Origin: Methylotenera sp.
GTDB lineage: Bacteria > Pseudomonadota > Gammaproteobacteria > Burkholderiales > Methylophilaceae
Assembly: GCA_030693535.1 (NCBI GenBank)
Contig: JAUYAL010000078.1
Location: forward strand, 62,001 to 126,000
Direction: 5' to 3'
DNA length: 64,000 bases
The translations under genes were made by a program, and so were the position numbers. Each line of letters starts with the position of its first letter. Positions within the stretch are counted from its first letter, which is position 1. Below, one piece after another: positions 15,706-25,501 of this stretch. Under the pieces are notes generated by a model. That model saw only the letters and a program-made list of their open reading frames with translations. It had not been told where the DNA came from and ran no database searches.

Positions 15706-18350
15706 ATCTGAGCAACAAGTACTTCTTGTAATATTTGAATATGTTGTGTAGTTAGTTTTTGGCCTTTTCTAGCTGAGATTAGAAAGGTATCTTCAGCGCG
15801 GTTGCCAAGTGTATTAATCTTTGCGTTATGTAATTCAATCTCTTGAGCTAACAATTGATGCGCAAGTGTAGCTAGCAAGCCTGGGCGGTCATTGGCAATG
15901 ATCTCTAGTTTATGATTATTATTGTCTGTTTCCTCTGTAATAGTTACTTGCACCTTAATTGGCATATGTTTTACTTGGCGACTAATACGACCTCGCAACG
16001 GCGATTCTAATAAGATACTTTCATCAAGTTTTTGTGTCAGCTCTATTTCGATAAACTTTAATAAACCACTGTAACTTACTGACTTACCTGATTGATCTAA
16101 AACAATAAAACTATCCAAAGCATAGGCATGATCTGTTGTATAAATTTTAGCTTCAACAATGCCATAACCCATGCGGTCAAAGAAGTTACATATTCTGGCA
16201 AATAAATCATTTTGATCTTTGTTATAAATCATTACTTGGATGCCATCGCCGCTTGGGCTTAGGCGCGCACGAACAATAGGGGTGATGGTATATAAATGAG
16301 GCGTAAGAAGTCGGCTATGCCATACAATCTCATCGCTTTCATGCCGAACGAAATAGCTTGAACCAAATTTCCCCCAAAGCTTCTCATAAGAATAGGCACT
16401 TAAACCAAAATTGTTTAATTTTTCAGCAGCCTCTGATTTGCGTGTTGCAATAACTTGTTGGGCATAGCGTAAGTGGTTAGCCAGCGCATGTTTAGTTGCA
16501 TTGAACAAACTTTCTAATAGTCTTGCTTTCCATGCATTCCAAACCAGTGGGCTTGTGCCACGAATATCTGCGACTGTTAGCAAGTAAAGTGCGGTTAATT
16601 GACGTTCATTTAATACGTATTGCGCAAACGCTTCGATGACACTTGGATCTGATAAGTCTGATTTTTGTGCAGTGGAAGACATTTTTAAGTGCGCTGCTAC
16701 CAACCAAGTAACTAAATTACTGTCATTTTTAGATAAGCCATGCATTCTGCAAAATCTGATAGCATCTACGGTACCTAAAGTTGAATGGTCGCCACCTCGC
16801 CCTTTTGCAATGTCATGAAACAGTGCAGCTAGATATAATAGATGCGGTGCATCAAATGCGGCAAATAATTGACTGCATAGCGGAAACTCATGTTTAAGTT
16901 CTGGTTTTGAAAAGCGGCGTAAATTTGCTAATACATTGAGTATATGTTCATCCACTGTATATACGTGAAACAAGTCGTGCTGCATTTGACCAATTATTTT
17001 CCCAAATGCAGGAATGTAGCAACCTAATATGCCGTATTGATTCATTGCACGCAATGCATGATTCACACCGCTAGGTTGAGATATTATTTGAATAAATAAC
17101 TGTTTATTTTTCTGATTTTGTCGAAAGTCACGATTTACTAGTTTTTTTACACGCTGTAAGTTGCGCAGTAAATTTGCACCCATACCAGTTAATTCAGTAT
17201 GTTGCTGCAACAGCAAAAAAGCCTCCAAAATTGCAGAAGGCTCTTGTTGCAATAGGCCTGCTATTTTAGTTTCTAACAATGTTCCGTGTGCCTCAAATCT
17301 ATCATTAATCACTTGAATGGCAAGAGGTGTGACTGCGTGCATTTGCTGTAAAGATTTAAGTAATATTTCATTCATTAGACGCACAAACTTTACGCTACGA
17401 TAGTAGCTTTGCATTAATTGCTCGCTTGCGCGTTTGCGTGGAGTATTCACATAACCAAGTGAATCGGCTAATTCATTTTGAAAATCAAACAAAAGGCGAT
17501 CTTCACGTCGGTTACTTATAAAATGTAAACGGATTCGTAATAATTGTAAGTTTTTTTGATGTTGCTGAATTTGTCGTGCTTCAAGTGCTGAAATGACATT
17601 TTGTTTTTTTAATATAACCCACGTATTACTTGTTATTAGGTGCTGAGTGCTTTTGTTATAGAAAGCAGAAATATTCAAGCTTTGTGTAATCCACATAATC
17701 ATATGGATATCTCGCAAACCGCCTGGGCTTTCTTTTATGTTTGGTTCTAAATTGTAAGCGGTGTCATTAAATTTAGCGTGTCGAATGTTTTGTTCTTTAA
17801 GTTTTTCTTGATGGAACTTGATAACCATTTCCGGGACGGTGAGTGTGCCGTCAATTTCGGCTATGAATTCTTTATAAAGCTGAGTATTGCCAGTTAGGAA
17901 GCGCGATTCCATCAAATTGGTTTGTACAGTGATATCTTTTTTCGCCTCGATGATGCATTCATTCAGATTTCTTACGCTATGACCAACATTTAGACCAATT
18001 TCCCATAGTAGGCCTATCAGCGCTTCAAGTTTGCTATTAATTGATTCATTACCTGACTGAGTTTCTGGTATGAGAATGAGTAAGTCAATGTCTGAATATG
18101 GGTACAGCTCTCCACGACCATAGCCACCTACGGCGATTAAGCAACATTCATTATCAATTAACGCTTGCGACCAGATTTCAGCTAGCAAATCGTCAATGAG
18201 CTTGCAATGCTGCTTAAATAATCGAGTGTTGTTGGGGGCCTTTAAGAAGTTTTCTTTTAAAAGCGCAAATCCATCTTTTAAATGCTGACGCCATGCAATG
18301 ATTCTATTTTTATCAGTGCTATTATCAGGATTAAGGCTAGCTAAAAGCAT
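15702..18350 (-). CDS. glnD: Bifunctional uridylyltransferase/uridylyl-removing enzyme GlnD
   Basis: Nitrogen sensor of 882 aa that uridylylates PII proteins at low glutamine and removes UMP at high glutamine. The nucleotidyltransferase motif [19 protein letters not shown] is near residue 75. The HD hydrolase motif [16 protein letters not shown] is near residue 510. Two ACT domains occupy the last 190 residues and sense glutamine. Length is complete. It is downstream of map by 14 bases on the same strand. Its stop shares the palindrome TTAA with the convergent chemoreceptor stop. Confidence 0.96.
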   Translation of the reverse strand: MLLASLNPDNSTDKNRIIAWRQHLKDGFALLKENFLKAPNNTRLFKQHCKLIDDLLAEIWSQALIDNECCLIAVGGYGRGELYPYSDIDLLILIPETQSGNESINSKLEALIGLLWEIGLNVGHSVRNLNECIIEAKKDITVQTNLMESRFLTGNTQLYKEFIAEIDGTLTVPEMVIKFHQEKLKEQNIRHAKFNDTAYNLEPNIKESPGGLRDIHMIMWITQSLNISAFYNKSTQHLITSNTWVILKKQNVISALEARQIQQHQKNLQLLRIRLHFISNRREDRLLFDFQNELADSLGYVNTPRKRASEQLMQSYYRSVKFVRLMNEILLKSLQQMHAVTPLAIQVINDRFEAHGTLLETKIAGLLQQEPSAILEAFLLLQQHTELTGMGANLLRNLQRVKKLVNRDFRQNQKNKQLFIQIISQPSGVNHALRAMNQYGILGCYIPAFGKIIGQMQHDLFHVYTVDEHILNVLANLRRFSKPELKHEFPLCSQLFAAFDAPHLLYLAALFHDIAKGRGGDHSTLGTVDAIRFCRMHGLSKNDSNLVTWLVAAHLKMSSTAQKSDLSDPSVIEAFAQYVLNERQLTALYLLTVADIRGTSPLVWNAWKARLLESLFNATKHALANHLRYAQQVIATRKSEAAEKLNNFGLSAYSYEKLWGKFGSSYFVRHESDEIVWHSRLLTPHLYTITPIVRARLSPSGDGIQVMIYNKDQNDLFARICNFFDRMGYGIVEAKIYTTDHAYALDSFIVLDQSGKSVSYSGLLKFIEIELTQKLDESILLESPLRGRISRQVKHMPIKVQVTITEETDNNNHKLEIIANDRPGLLATLAHQLLAQEIELHNAKINTLGNRAEDTFLISARKGQKLTTQHIQILQEVLVAQI

Positions 18351-18364
18351 ATAGCTAAAGCAAT

Positions 18365-19171
18365 TTAATTGGTGAGCACAAATGCTGGGATTGGCGGTGA
18401 ACTACTTGACAAAGTCATCACTTCAAACCCGGTCTTAGTCACTAGAATGGTATGTTCCCATTGCGCTGATAAGCTACGATCTTTAGTGACGATAGTCCAT
18501 CCATCTGGCATATGCTTGATGTCGCGTTTACCCGCGTTAATCATAGGTTCGATAGTAAAAATCATGCCAGCCTTAAGGGTGATACCCATGCCAGGTTTGC
18601 CGTAATGCAATACTTGTGGATCTTCATGAAATACCTTGCCAATGCCATGACCGCAAAATTCACGGACCACGCTATAACCACTTTTTTCCGTGAATGTTTG
18701 AATGGCATAGCCAATATCGCCCAATGTTGCACCTGGCTTTACTTTGCTAATCCCTAGCCACATGGCTTGATAGGTGATTTCACATAGGCGTTTAGCTTGT
18801 ATTGTCACCTCGCCAACATAAAACATGCGACTTGTATCGCCGTGATAACCGTCTTTAATGACTGTAATGTCAATATTGACAATATCACCATTTTTCAATT
18901 GCTTATCACTGGGGACGCCATGGCAAATTTGTTGATTAATTGAGGTGCAAATAGATTTAGGGTAAGGCTTATGACCATCAGGCGCATAATTGAGTGGTGC
19001 TGGAATGGCCTGTTGAACATCCACAATAAAGTCGTGGCAGAGCTTGTCTAATTGATCTGTGGTGATGCCATGAATAACGTGCGGCGCAATAAAATCAAGC
19101 ACTTCAGCCGCAAGCTTGCCAGCGATGCGCATTTTTTCAATATCTTGGGAGTTTTTGATTGAGATTGCCAT
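18365..19171 (-). CDS. map: Methionine aminopeptidase, type I
   Basis: Removes the N-terminal methionine from nascent proteins after deformylation (268 aa, normal type I length). All five metal ligands are in view: Asp in NIDITVIKDGYHGDTSRMF (two), His in GHGIGKVFHEDPQ, Glu in FTIEPMIN and Glu in QWEHTILVT. It is cotranscribed with glnD and stands back to back with the rpsB operon, a common proteobacterial arrangement, with one HDOD gene between. Confidence 0.97.
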   Translation of the reverse strand: MAISIKNSQDIEKMRIAGKLAAEVLDFIAPHVIHGITTDQLDKLCHDFIVDVQQAIPAPLNYAPDGHKPYPKSICTSINQQICHGVPSDKQLKNGDIVNIDITVIKDGYHGDTSRMFYVGEVTIQAKRLCEITYQAMWLGISKVKPGATLGDIGYAIQTFTEKSGYSVVREFCGHGIGKVFHEDPQVLHYGKPGMGITLKAGMIFTIEPMINAGKRDIKHMPDGWTIVTKDRSLSAQWEHTILVTKTGFEVMTLSSSSPPIPAFVLTN

Positions 19172-19236
19172 GAATCTTACTGATTAAATAATGATAATGC
19201 CTATTTTAGCATAGCCACTATTCAGAATTTAAAATT

Positions 19237-20073
19237 CTAAGTAATCGCAGGTGCTCCCACTATTCGCATGACGCGGTCAAGATCCATTCGCAGAAATTCA
19301 GAAATGTCATGATAATCATCTGGTAAAGCTGCATCATCCCAACCATTGGCTGAGTGGCGCGCAAGGTTCACTGCCAGTGTTACATTTCTCACGCGCTGTT
19401 CACTTGATGTATTAGTATTCATCAACTTAGCTAATAGCGGCGGCAATTGAAATGCCTGTATCAACTCGTGTTGTAAATCACTTAGATTAAAGCCGAGCAC
19501 CTCTTGCTGTGCTTTGATGCTCCTCACTGTTTTATCGGCATACTGTATGGCGCAGATGGCATTCATTTTTTCTGGCGCGAAACACCACATTAACATTTCT
19601 GCTAAATGATACAATAAAGCGGCTGTACGCACTTCTTCAGCATGCAAGTCGCTAAGATGCGTTGCCCAGTCTGCGGCATAATGCGCGGCTCGATGTGCAC
19701 GACGGATGAGTTTAAGTAAATGTACTAATGCGATCAGATTGTTTTTAAGCGTGTCTTCAACTAAAACGTTGGTGGGAATGTTTTCAAAAAAAGAAGTGCT
19801 CCCCATCATTATTATTGCTTGCTCAACCTCTACAAGGTCTTGTAATTGTCTTACACTTTTGTGCTTTTGAGCATAGTTCAGTACTCTAAAAGCCATCATT
19901 GGGTCATTCATCACCGTAGCGGTTATTGCGCGTGCACTTAATTTTTCTTCATCTTCTTTTAATCTTGCAATTTCGCGCGCTGTAACTTTGAGTACAGGAA
20001 TCTCAGCGGTGCTTAGAAAATTAATCCAAGCGTTAATATCTTTTTCTACAAGATTTGGTGGTATTGACGCCAT
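19237..20073 (-). CDS. HDOD domain protein
   Basis: 278-aa protein with an HDOD domain, a non-catalytic relative of HD phosphohydrolases found in bacterial signalling proteins. Visible features: SARAITATVMNDPMMAFRVL, then VEQAIIMMGSTSFFENIP, then RAHRAAHYAADWATHLSD and AALLYHLAEMLMWCF. The second-His Asp of true HD enzymes is not present at LYHLAE, consistent with HDOD. No other domain is seen. An AAGGAGA ribosome binding site lies before the ATG. Role unknown; possibly c-di-GMP or motility related. Confidence 0.82.
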   Translation of the reverse strand: MASIPPNLVEKDINAWINFLSTAEIPVLKVTAREIARLKEDEEKLSARAITATVMNDPMMAFRVLNYAQKHKSVRQLQDLVEVEQAIIMMGSTSFFENIPTNVLVEDTLKNNLIALVHLLKLIRRAHRAAHYAADWATHLSDLHAEEVRTAALLYHLAEMLMWCFAPEKMNAICAIQYADKTVRSIKAQQEVLGFNLSDLQHELIQAFQLPPLLAKLMNTNTSSEQRVRNVTLAVNLARHSANGWDDAALPDDYHDISEFLRMDLDRVMRIVGAPAIT

Positions 20074-20261
20074 TGAACAATCTCCTTTGGTAGCTTTACA
20101 ACATACATCATATTACAAGCTTTAAATTCGTAAAAAGAGCTGTAAAAGTCCTGTTAACCATTAAATTGCAGTTTGGGGTGGTCGATTTTGAAGACTATCA
20201 TTGAGTTTTAGTTGCTGGCTTAAGTAACTTTTTCAATTAGCCCACAAATAATTTTCAAAAG

Positions 20262-20291
20262 TTGGTAAATTCAACTCTTTAATGGTATTAT
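20262..20291 (+). promoter_or_regulatory. Candidate sigma-70 promoter of rpsB
   Basis: TTGGTA (20262-20267) and TATTAT (20286-20291) are separated by 18 bases, with predicted start near 20298. This leaves an unusually long leader of about 155 bases before rpsB. The 20074-20453 stretch holds this promoter, a short hairpin (TTTGTA/TACAAA, 20373-20389) and a possible 17-codon ORF, but no other gene. Confidence 0.5.
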
Positions 20292-20369
20292 GCGCGCTCT
20301 GCAATTTAGCAGAAATACAGTAGAAATTATTACTGGTAATTTTACACACAGCCCAATCAAGGGTGCTCG

Positions 20370-20423
20370 ATGTTTGTAGCTTTTACAAAGCTTATAAATC
20401 AGAGTGTTTCTGGTGTTGTGTGA
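20370..20423 (+). other. Possible 17-aa leader ORF upstream of rpsB
   Basis: ATG at 20370 opens MFVAFTKLINQSVSGVV and ends with TGA at 20421, 30 bases before rpsB. AAGGG lies 6 bases before the ATG. The ORF spans the small hairpin at 20373-20389. It could be chance; S2 autoregulation through this leader is an alternative explanation of the long 5' region. Confidence 0.2.
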
Positions 20424-20453
20424 ATTGATAACCCTTTTGAAAAGAGAAATATT

Positions 20454-21200
20454 ATGTCAGTCACTATGCGTGATATGTTAGAAGCCGGCGTTCACTTCGG
20501 CCATCAAACCCGTTACTGGAACCCAAAAATGGCACCGTTCATTTTCGGTGACCGCAACAAAATCCATATTGTAAACCTTGAGAAAACCTTACCATTGTTT
20601 GAAGATGCACTTAAACACGTGCGTACATTGGCTGCTAACAAGGGTCGTATTTTATTCGTAGGTACTAAACGTCAAGCACGCGAAATCGTAAAAGAAGAAG
20701 CTAGCCGCGCTGGTTGTGCTTACGTCAATCACCGTTGGTTAGGTGGAATGTTAACAAACTTTAAAACCGTTAAACAATCTATCAAACGTCTTCATGACTT
20801 TGAGGCAATGCTATTAGATGGTAGTTTAGAAAAGTTTGGTAAAAAAGAAGCGCTTGGTTACAAGCGAGAAATTGAAAAATTAGAGCGTTCAATCGGTGGC
20901 ATTAAAGAAATGGGTGGCTTGCCAGATGCGATTTTCATTATTGATGTTGGCCATGAAAGTGGCGCGATTACTGAAGCGGCTAAATTAGGCATTCCAGTAA
21001 TTGGTGTTGTTGACACAAATAACTCACCAGATGGTGTGGCTTTTGTTATTCCGGGTAACGATGACTCTTCTCGTGCTATACGCCTCTATGCGCGCGGTAT
21101 TGCCGATGCAGTTTTAGAAGGTCGTAGCTCAGTAATTTCTGAGTTAGTTAAATCTGCTGCTGAAGAGACTGTTGACGTAGCTGAAGTAGCTACCGCGTAA
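20454..21200 (+). CDS. rpsB: 30S ribosomal protein S2
   Basis: 248-aa ribosomal protein. Signature segments: [19 protein letters not shown] at the N-terminus, [30 protein letters not shown] and [16 protein letters not shown] short, Glu/Ala-rich tail follows. An AAAAGAGAAA tract with GAGA serves as a weak ribosome binding site. First gene of the rpsB-tsf pair, but a strong terminator and a separate candidate promoter lie between the two here. Confidence 0.98.
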   Translation: MSVTMRDMLEAGVHFGHQTRYWNPKMAPFIFGDRNKIHIVNLEKTLPLFEDALKHVRTLAANKGRILFVGTKRQAREIVKEEASRAGCAYVNHRWLGGMLTNFKTVKQSIKRLHDFEAMLLDGSLEKFGKKEALGYKREIEKLERSIGGIKEMGGLPDAIFIIDVGHESGAITEAAKLGIPVIGVVDTNNSPDGVAFVIPGNDDSSRAIRLYARGIADAVLEGRSSVISELVKSAAEETVDVAEVATA

Positions 21201-21213
21201 TTGTTTTTCACTT

Positions 21214-21238
21214 AAAAGGGGCTTAATGCCCCTTTTTT
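21214..21238 (+). terminator. Terminator between rpsB and tsf
   Basis: AAAAGGGGC (21214-21222) and GCCCCTTTT (21228-21236) form a perfect stem around TTAAT, continuing into further T's. It should reduce or stop read-through into tsf, so the two genes need not be in a fixed ratio. Confidence 0.9.
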
Positions 21239-21307
21239 AGTTTTATAAAATTTATTTAAAATAGTTTTTAATAAATAAAACTATATATAAAAATCAATAA
21301 ATTAAAT

Positions 21308-21316
21308 TGCTATATT
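21308..21316 (+). promoter_or_regulatory. Candidate extended -10 promoter of tsf
   Basis: TGCTATATT is an extended -10 (TATATT at 21311-21316), about 31 bases before the tsf ATG. It lies in a 100-base stretch that is nearly all A and T, typical of a strong upstream-element promoter context. Confidence 0.5.
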
Positions 21317-21346
21317 AAAGTAGTTTATAAAATTTAGGAGCTTAAA

Positions 21347-22222
21347 ATGGCTGAAATTACCGCAAGTATGGTAAAAGAATTACGTGAGCGCACTGATGCG
21401 CCGATGATGGATTGTAAAAAAGCGCTCACTGAGGCAGAGGGCGATATGACACGTGCAGAAGAAATTCTACGTGTGCGTTTTGGTAATAAAGCAAGTAAAG
21501 CAGCAGGACGTGTTGCTGCAGAAGGTACTGTAGGCGTATGCATTAGTGTTGATGGTAAATCTGGTGCGATGATTGAAGTTAACTCTGAAACTGACTTCTG
21601 CGCTAAAAATGAAGATTTCCTAAAATTTGTGAATGAGTTGGCAAGTATTGTTGCAAGCAGTAATGTTACTGACATTGCCGCGGTCAATGCATTGCCTATG
21701 CGAGATGCTACTGTTGAAGAAACTCGCGCACAACTGGTGGGTAAAATTGGTGAGAATATCACTCCGCGTCGCTTTGTTCGTCCAGTAGTGCAAGGTAAAT
21801 TGGCTAGCTATATTCATGGTAGCAAAATTGGCGTCTTAGTCGATTTAATAGGTGGAGATGATACTTTAGCCAAAGATATTGCAATGCACATTGCCGCAGC
21901 TAAACCAAAATCATTAGATGTTTCTGGTATTGATATGAGCTTAATTGAAGCTGAGCGTCGTGTTGCTATTGAAAAAGCTAAAGAAGCAGGTAAGCCAGAG
22001 GCTATGTTAGAAAAAATTGCCGATGGTACTGTGCAAAAATTCTTAAAAGATGTGACTTTGTTGAATCAAATTTTTGTTAAAGATGACAAGTTCACCATTG
22101 AGCAACTGTTGAAATCTAGAGGTGCTTCCGTAGCATCATTTACAATGTTTACCGTGGGTGAAGGTATTGAAAAAGTGGTTGTTGACTACGCTGCAGAAGT
22201 TGCAGCGGCTGCAAAAGTTTAA
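21347..22222 (+). CDS. tsf: Elongation factor Ts
   Basis: Guanine nucleotide exchange factor for EF-Tu (291 aa). The N-terminal UBA-like module carries [20 protein letters not shown], and the core has [20 protein letters not shown] [15 protein letters not shown] and the second signature; the C-terminal module ends [11 protein letters not shown]. Full length. AGGAG is 6 bases before the ATG. pyrH follows after a terminator. Confidence 0.98.
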   Translation: MAEITASMVKELRERTDAPMMDCKKALTEAEGDMTRAEEILRVRFGNKASKAAGRVAAEGTVGVCISVDGKSGAMIEVNSETDFCAKNEDFLKFVNELASIVASSNVTDIAAVNALPMRDATVEETRAQLVGKIGENITPRRFVRPVVQGKLASYIHGSKIGVLVDLIGGDDTLAKDIAMHIAAAKPKSLDVSGIDMSLIEAERRVAIEKAKEAGKPEAMLEKIADGTVQKFLKDVTLLNQIFVKDDKFTIEQLLKSRGASVASFTMFTVGEGIEKVVVDYAAEVAAAAKV

Positions 22223-22284
22223 TATCTACGTCAATAATCATTGGTATTGTATTATCTACCAGTAGATTTTCTAGATTAGATTTA

Positions 22285-22321
22285 AAAATGGATTAAGCTG
22301 AATGCTTAGTCCATTTTTTTT
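22285..22321 (+). terminator. Terminator after tsf
   Basis: AAAATGGATTAAGC (about 22285-22298) pairs with GCTTAGTCCATTTT (22304-22317), with one wobble, followed by T's. Good intrinsic terminator 62 bases after the tsf stop. Confidence 0.85.
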
Positions 22322-22369
22322 GCTTGAAATTCCTTGGAATTCATAGGTGAATCGCACTTTAGGTACATT

Positions 22370-22405
22370 TTTTTATGCCTAAATATACGTTTTTATGCTT
22401 AAATA
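22370..22405 (+). repeat. Two 16-base direct repeats upstream of pyrH, 20-base period
   Basis: TTTTTATGCCTAAATA (22370-22385) and TTTTTATGCTTAAATA (22390-22405) differ at one base and are offset by 20 bases, two helical turns. They end 25 bases before the pyrH ATG. The geometry suits two operator sites bound on the same DNA face. An AATTCC/GGAATT palindrome lies at 22328-22341. No regulator is identified. Confidence 0.5.
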
Positions 22406-22430
22406 AGCAAACTTTAAAAAGAGGAATTTT

Positions 22431-23144
22431 ATGGTCACACATGCTTACAAACGTATCTTACTTAAGCTCTCTGGTGAGGCTCTAATGGGCGATGATGCTT
22501 ATGGTATTAACCGCGCTACTATTACTCGGATTGTAGGGGAGATTAAAGAAATCGTTGATTTAGGCGTGCAAGTTGCTGTTGTGATTGGTGGTGGTAATAT
22601 ATTTCGTGGCGTTGCTCCTGCAGCTGAAGGAATGGATAGAGCCACTGCAGATTATATGGGTATGTTGGCGACTGTGATGAACGCAATGGCTTTGCAAGAT
22701 GCGATGAAAAACATTGGTTTAAACGCTCGTGTGCAAAGTGCTCTTAACGTAGAAGTTGTGGAGCCTTATATTCGTGCAAAAGCACTTCGTTATTTAGAGG
22801 AAGACGTTGTGGTGATTTTTGGTGCTGGTACTGGTAACCCATTCTTTACAACTGATACCGCAGCCGCGCTACGTGGTATGGAAATGAATGCGGATGTTGT
22901 TTTAAAAGCAACAAAAGTAGATGGCATCTATACAGATGATCCTAAAAAGAATCCGAGTGCAACGCGTTACGAAACGGTAACTTTTGATGAGGCGATAGCA
23001 AAAGATTTGAAAGTTATGGATGCAACAGCGTTAACTTTATGTAGAGATCAGGGAATGCCAATAGTGGTATTTAGTATATTTAAGCAAGGCGCACTTAAAC
23101 AGGTTGTAATGGGCAAGAACGAAGGCACGCGCGTTGTAGTATAG
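22431..23144 (+). CDS. pyrH: UMP kinase
   Basis: Phosphorylates UMP to UDP in pyrimidine nucleotide synthesis (237 aa, amino-acid kinase family, hexameric in bacteria). Motifs: [14 protein letters not shown] at the N-terminus, [31 protein letters not shown], and [32 protein letters not shown] is in the C-terminal half. AGAGGA lies ahead of the ATG. frr follows, the standard order. Confidence 0.98.
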   Translation: MVTHAYKRILLKLSGEALMGDDAYGINRATITRIVGEIKEIVDLGVQVAVVIGGGNIFRGVAPAAEGMDRATADYMGMLATVMNAMALQDAMKNIGLNARVQSALNVEVVEPYIRAKALRYLEEDVVVIFGAGTGNPFFTTDTAAALRGMEMNADVVLKATKVDGIYTDDPKKNPSATRYETVTFDEAIAKDLKVMDATALTLCRDQGMPIVVFSIFKQGALKQVVMGKNEGTRVVV

Positions 23145-23216
23145 AATAAAAGTAAAGAAGTGATATAAAAATACGAAATGACATTAAGTAACATAGAGAT
23201 AAGAGTGGAGAAGTAC

Positions 23217-23774
23217 ATGCTAGATGAAGTTAAAAATAATGCAGCTCAAAAAATGCAAAAATCATTGGAAGCATTTAAAAATGATTTAGCTAAAGTGCGT
23301 ACTGGGCGTGCTCATGTTGGATTGTTAGACCATGTGATGGTCGAATATTATGGCTCTATGGTGGCAGTTAACCAAGTGGCAAACATCAATTTAGGTGATG
23401 CGCGCACGATCAACGTGCAGCCTTTCGAAAAAAATATGATAAACAAAGTTGAAAAAGCGATTCGTGACTGCGATTTGGGACTTAATCCTGCTACAAACGG
23501 TGATTTAATTCGTGTACCTATGCCTATGCTCACTGAAGAGCGTCGTCGTGATATGACTAAGATTGTTCGCAATGAAGCAGAAGGTGCGAAAGTTTCAATT
23601 CGCAACGCACGTCGTGATGCAAATGATGCATTGAAAAAGATGCTAAAAGATAAAGAAATTTCTGAAGACGATGAGCGTCGGGCACAAGATGACATTCAAA
23701 AGTCTACAGATAAAGCAGTCACAGAGGTTGATAAGATGTTGCAAGTAAAAGAAGTTGAATTGATGGCTGTTTAA
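23217..23774 (+). CDS. frr: Ribosome recycling factor
   Basis: Splits post-termination ribosomes together with EF-G (185 aa, the exact family length). I use the ATG at 23217, with GGAG 6 bases before it; an upstream in-frame ATG at 23178 adds 13 residues unlike the family. Motifs: [23 protein letters not shown], split here as [17 protein letters not shown], then [19 protein letters not shown] and [13 protein letters not shown]. Cotranscribed with pyrH. Confidence 0.97.
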   Translation: MLDEVKNNAAQKMQKSLEAFKNDLAKVRTGRAHVGLLDHVMVEYYGSMVAVNQVANINLGDARTINVQPFEKNMINKVEKAIRDCDLGLNPATNGDLIRVPMPMLTEERRRDMTKIVRNEAEGAKVSIRNARRDANDALKKMLKDKEISEDDERRAQDDIQKSTDKAVTEVDKMLQVKEVELMAV

Positions 23775-23849
23775 TTTTTAATAATAGCGAATTTAACTTG
23801 AAAATTTCACGCCTTTTTAAGAACATCAACCGATTTAATTGGAGTTTGT

Positions 23850-24620
23850 GTGGCCTTTTTTACTAGTGCGACACAAAGCATTCCAGTCGCGGCTGAAATA
23901 CCTAAGCATATCGCTGTCATTATGGATGGTAACGGTAGATGGGCGCGCAAGCGTTTTCTACCTAGAGTGGCAGGGCATAAGCGAGGTGTAGAAACTGTTC
24001 GCGACTTAGTTAAGTACTGTATCAACTTAAAAGTTGAATATCTCACCTTATTTGCGTTTAGTAGTGAAAATTGGCGAAGACCAACAGAAGAGGTCACGTT
24101 TTTAATGGGCTTGTTTATGCAAGCGTTGAAACGTGAAGTGGTTAAGTTGCATCAAAATAATATCAAACTAATTATGATTGGTGATCGAAGTCGTTTTGAT
24201 GTGGAGCTGATTGCTCAAATTGAAGCTTCAGAGCTACTTACAGCAAACAATACTGGCTTAATACTCACCATAGCGGCAAATTATGGTGGCCGATGGGATG
24301 TACTTCAGGCCGTCAATAAAATGCAATTAGCTGCACCTCAGCTCACTGGCTTTTATCGAGAAGATCATCTAGCCCCATATTTATCAATGAATTATTCGCC
24401 TGAGCCAGACTTATTTATACGTACAGGTGGAGAAAAACGCATTAGCAATTTTTTACTTTGGCAACTCGCTTACACAGAGCTTTATTTCACAGATACATTG
24501 TGGCCAGATTTTAATGAGGCTGCATTTGATTTGGCTATCCAGTCTTACCAAAAACGTGAACGAAGATTTGGTCGTACTAGTGAGCAGTTAAGCGATGTTC
24601 AAAAATCCACTAAAGTTTAG
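23850..24620 (+). CDS. uppS: Undecaprenyl diphosphate synthase
   Basis: Cis-prenyltransferase (256 aa) that elongates farnesyl diphosphate to C55 undecaprenyl diphosphate, the carrier for peptidoglycan and O-antigen. The P-loop motif HIAVIMDGNGRWARKR with catalytic Asp is near residue 20. FAFSSENWRRP and the C-terminal DLFIRTGGEKRISNFLLWQ are intact. The start is GTG at 23850, with GGAG 5 bases upstream. The next gene is cdsA. Confidence 0.97.
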   Translation: MAFFTSATQSIPVAAEIPKHIAVIMDGNGRWARKRFLPRVAGHKRGVETVRDLVKYCINLKVEYLTLFAFSSENWRRPTEEVTFLMGLFMQALKREVVKLHQNNIKLIMIGDRSRFDVELIAQIEASELLTANNTGLILTIAANYGGRWDVLQAVNKMQLAAPQLTGFYREDHLAPYLSMNYSPEPDLFIRTGGEKRISNFLLWQLAYTELYFTDTLWPDFNEAAFDLAIQSYQKRERRFGRTSEQLSDVQKSTKV

Positions 24621-24673
24621 TGTGGCGTTAGCATATAACTTAACCTCAATTATTTTATTTAAATCTTTTCAAT

Positions 24674-25501
24674 ATGCTTAAAACTCGAATCATTACGGCT
24701 ATTTTGCTTGTTATTGGCTTTTCAGCTGCCTTGTTTAAAGCTTCTGAGATGGGCTGGGCTATTCTCACTTTGGCGGCGACACTAATTGCTATTTGGGAGT
24801 GGTCTAATTTAATAATGCTCACTAAGCGCCAAATGTCTTTAAATGTAATGACCGCTTTGAGTGTTGGTTTATTATTGATTTCTTCATCTAATACAGAGAT
24901 AGATATTTACAAGGATGAATTAGTTTTTAGTTTGCTAATTGCGTCTACAATATTTTGGGTTGGATTTGCACCAGTTTGGCTCATATCAAGAAAAAAAATT
25001 AACAATAAGTTGGTGATGGCTTTATTAGGTTTATTTTTACTGTTAGCTACATGGCAAGCTTTGAATGGCTTGCATAACATCAGCCCATGGCTATTACTGG
25101 GCGTACTTTTAACGGTTTGGTTGGCTGATAGTGCTGCTTATTTTGCAGGCAAGTGTTTTGGGCGCCATAAACTCGCACCGGAAATTAGTCCTGGTAAAAC
25201 GTGGGAAGGCGTTGCCGGTGCCATGTTGGCTGCTACTTTGTATGGCTTAGCGCTTTGTTATTACTTGCATATTAGCCGCTGGTTAATTGTAGGTTTATGG
25301 CTTATTGTTTTGCTGAGTATTATGGGTGATTTATTTGAATCGTTATTGAAGCGTCATGCTGGGAAAAAAGACAGCAGTCAATTACTGCCTGGGCATGGTG
25401 GAGTGTTAGATAGAATAGATGGCTTAATTTCGACCTTACCATTAGTTTTGTTTTATATTTATTTCCCACTTTTTGCGAATCTTCAATTACATGTTCGATA
25501 A
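24674..25501 (+). CDS. cdsA: Phosphatidate cytidylyltransferase
   Basis: Integral membrane enzyme (275 aa, about eight hydrophobic segments) that makes CDP-diacylglycerol from phosphatidate and CTP. The CdsA signature near the C-terminus is clear: GDLFESLLKRHAGKKDSSQL, then LPGHGGVLDRIDGL. The earlier SPGKTWEGVAGAM loop is also conserved. No strong ribosome binding site is seen before the ATG. Its last 11 bases overlap the dxr start. Confidence 0.96.
   Translation: MLKTRIITAILLVIGFSAALFKASEMGWAILTLAATLIAIWEWSNLIMLTKRQMSLNVMTALSVGLLLISSSNTEIDIYKDELVFSLLIASTIFWVGFAPVWLISRKKINNKLVMALLGLFLLLATWQALNGLHNISPWLLLGVLLTVWLADSAAYFAGKCFGRHKLAPEISPGKTWEGVAGAMLAATLYGLALCYYLHISRWLIVGLWLIVLLSIMGDLFESLLKRHAGKKDSSQLLPGHGGVLDRIDGLISTLPLVLFYIYFPLFANLQLHVR

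Noticed and set aside
23178..23216. Longer N-terminus for frr
   Set aside because: The 13 extra residues are not family-like; the GGAG site supports the ATG at 23217.
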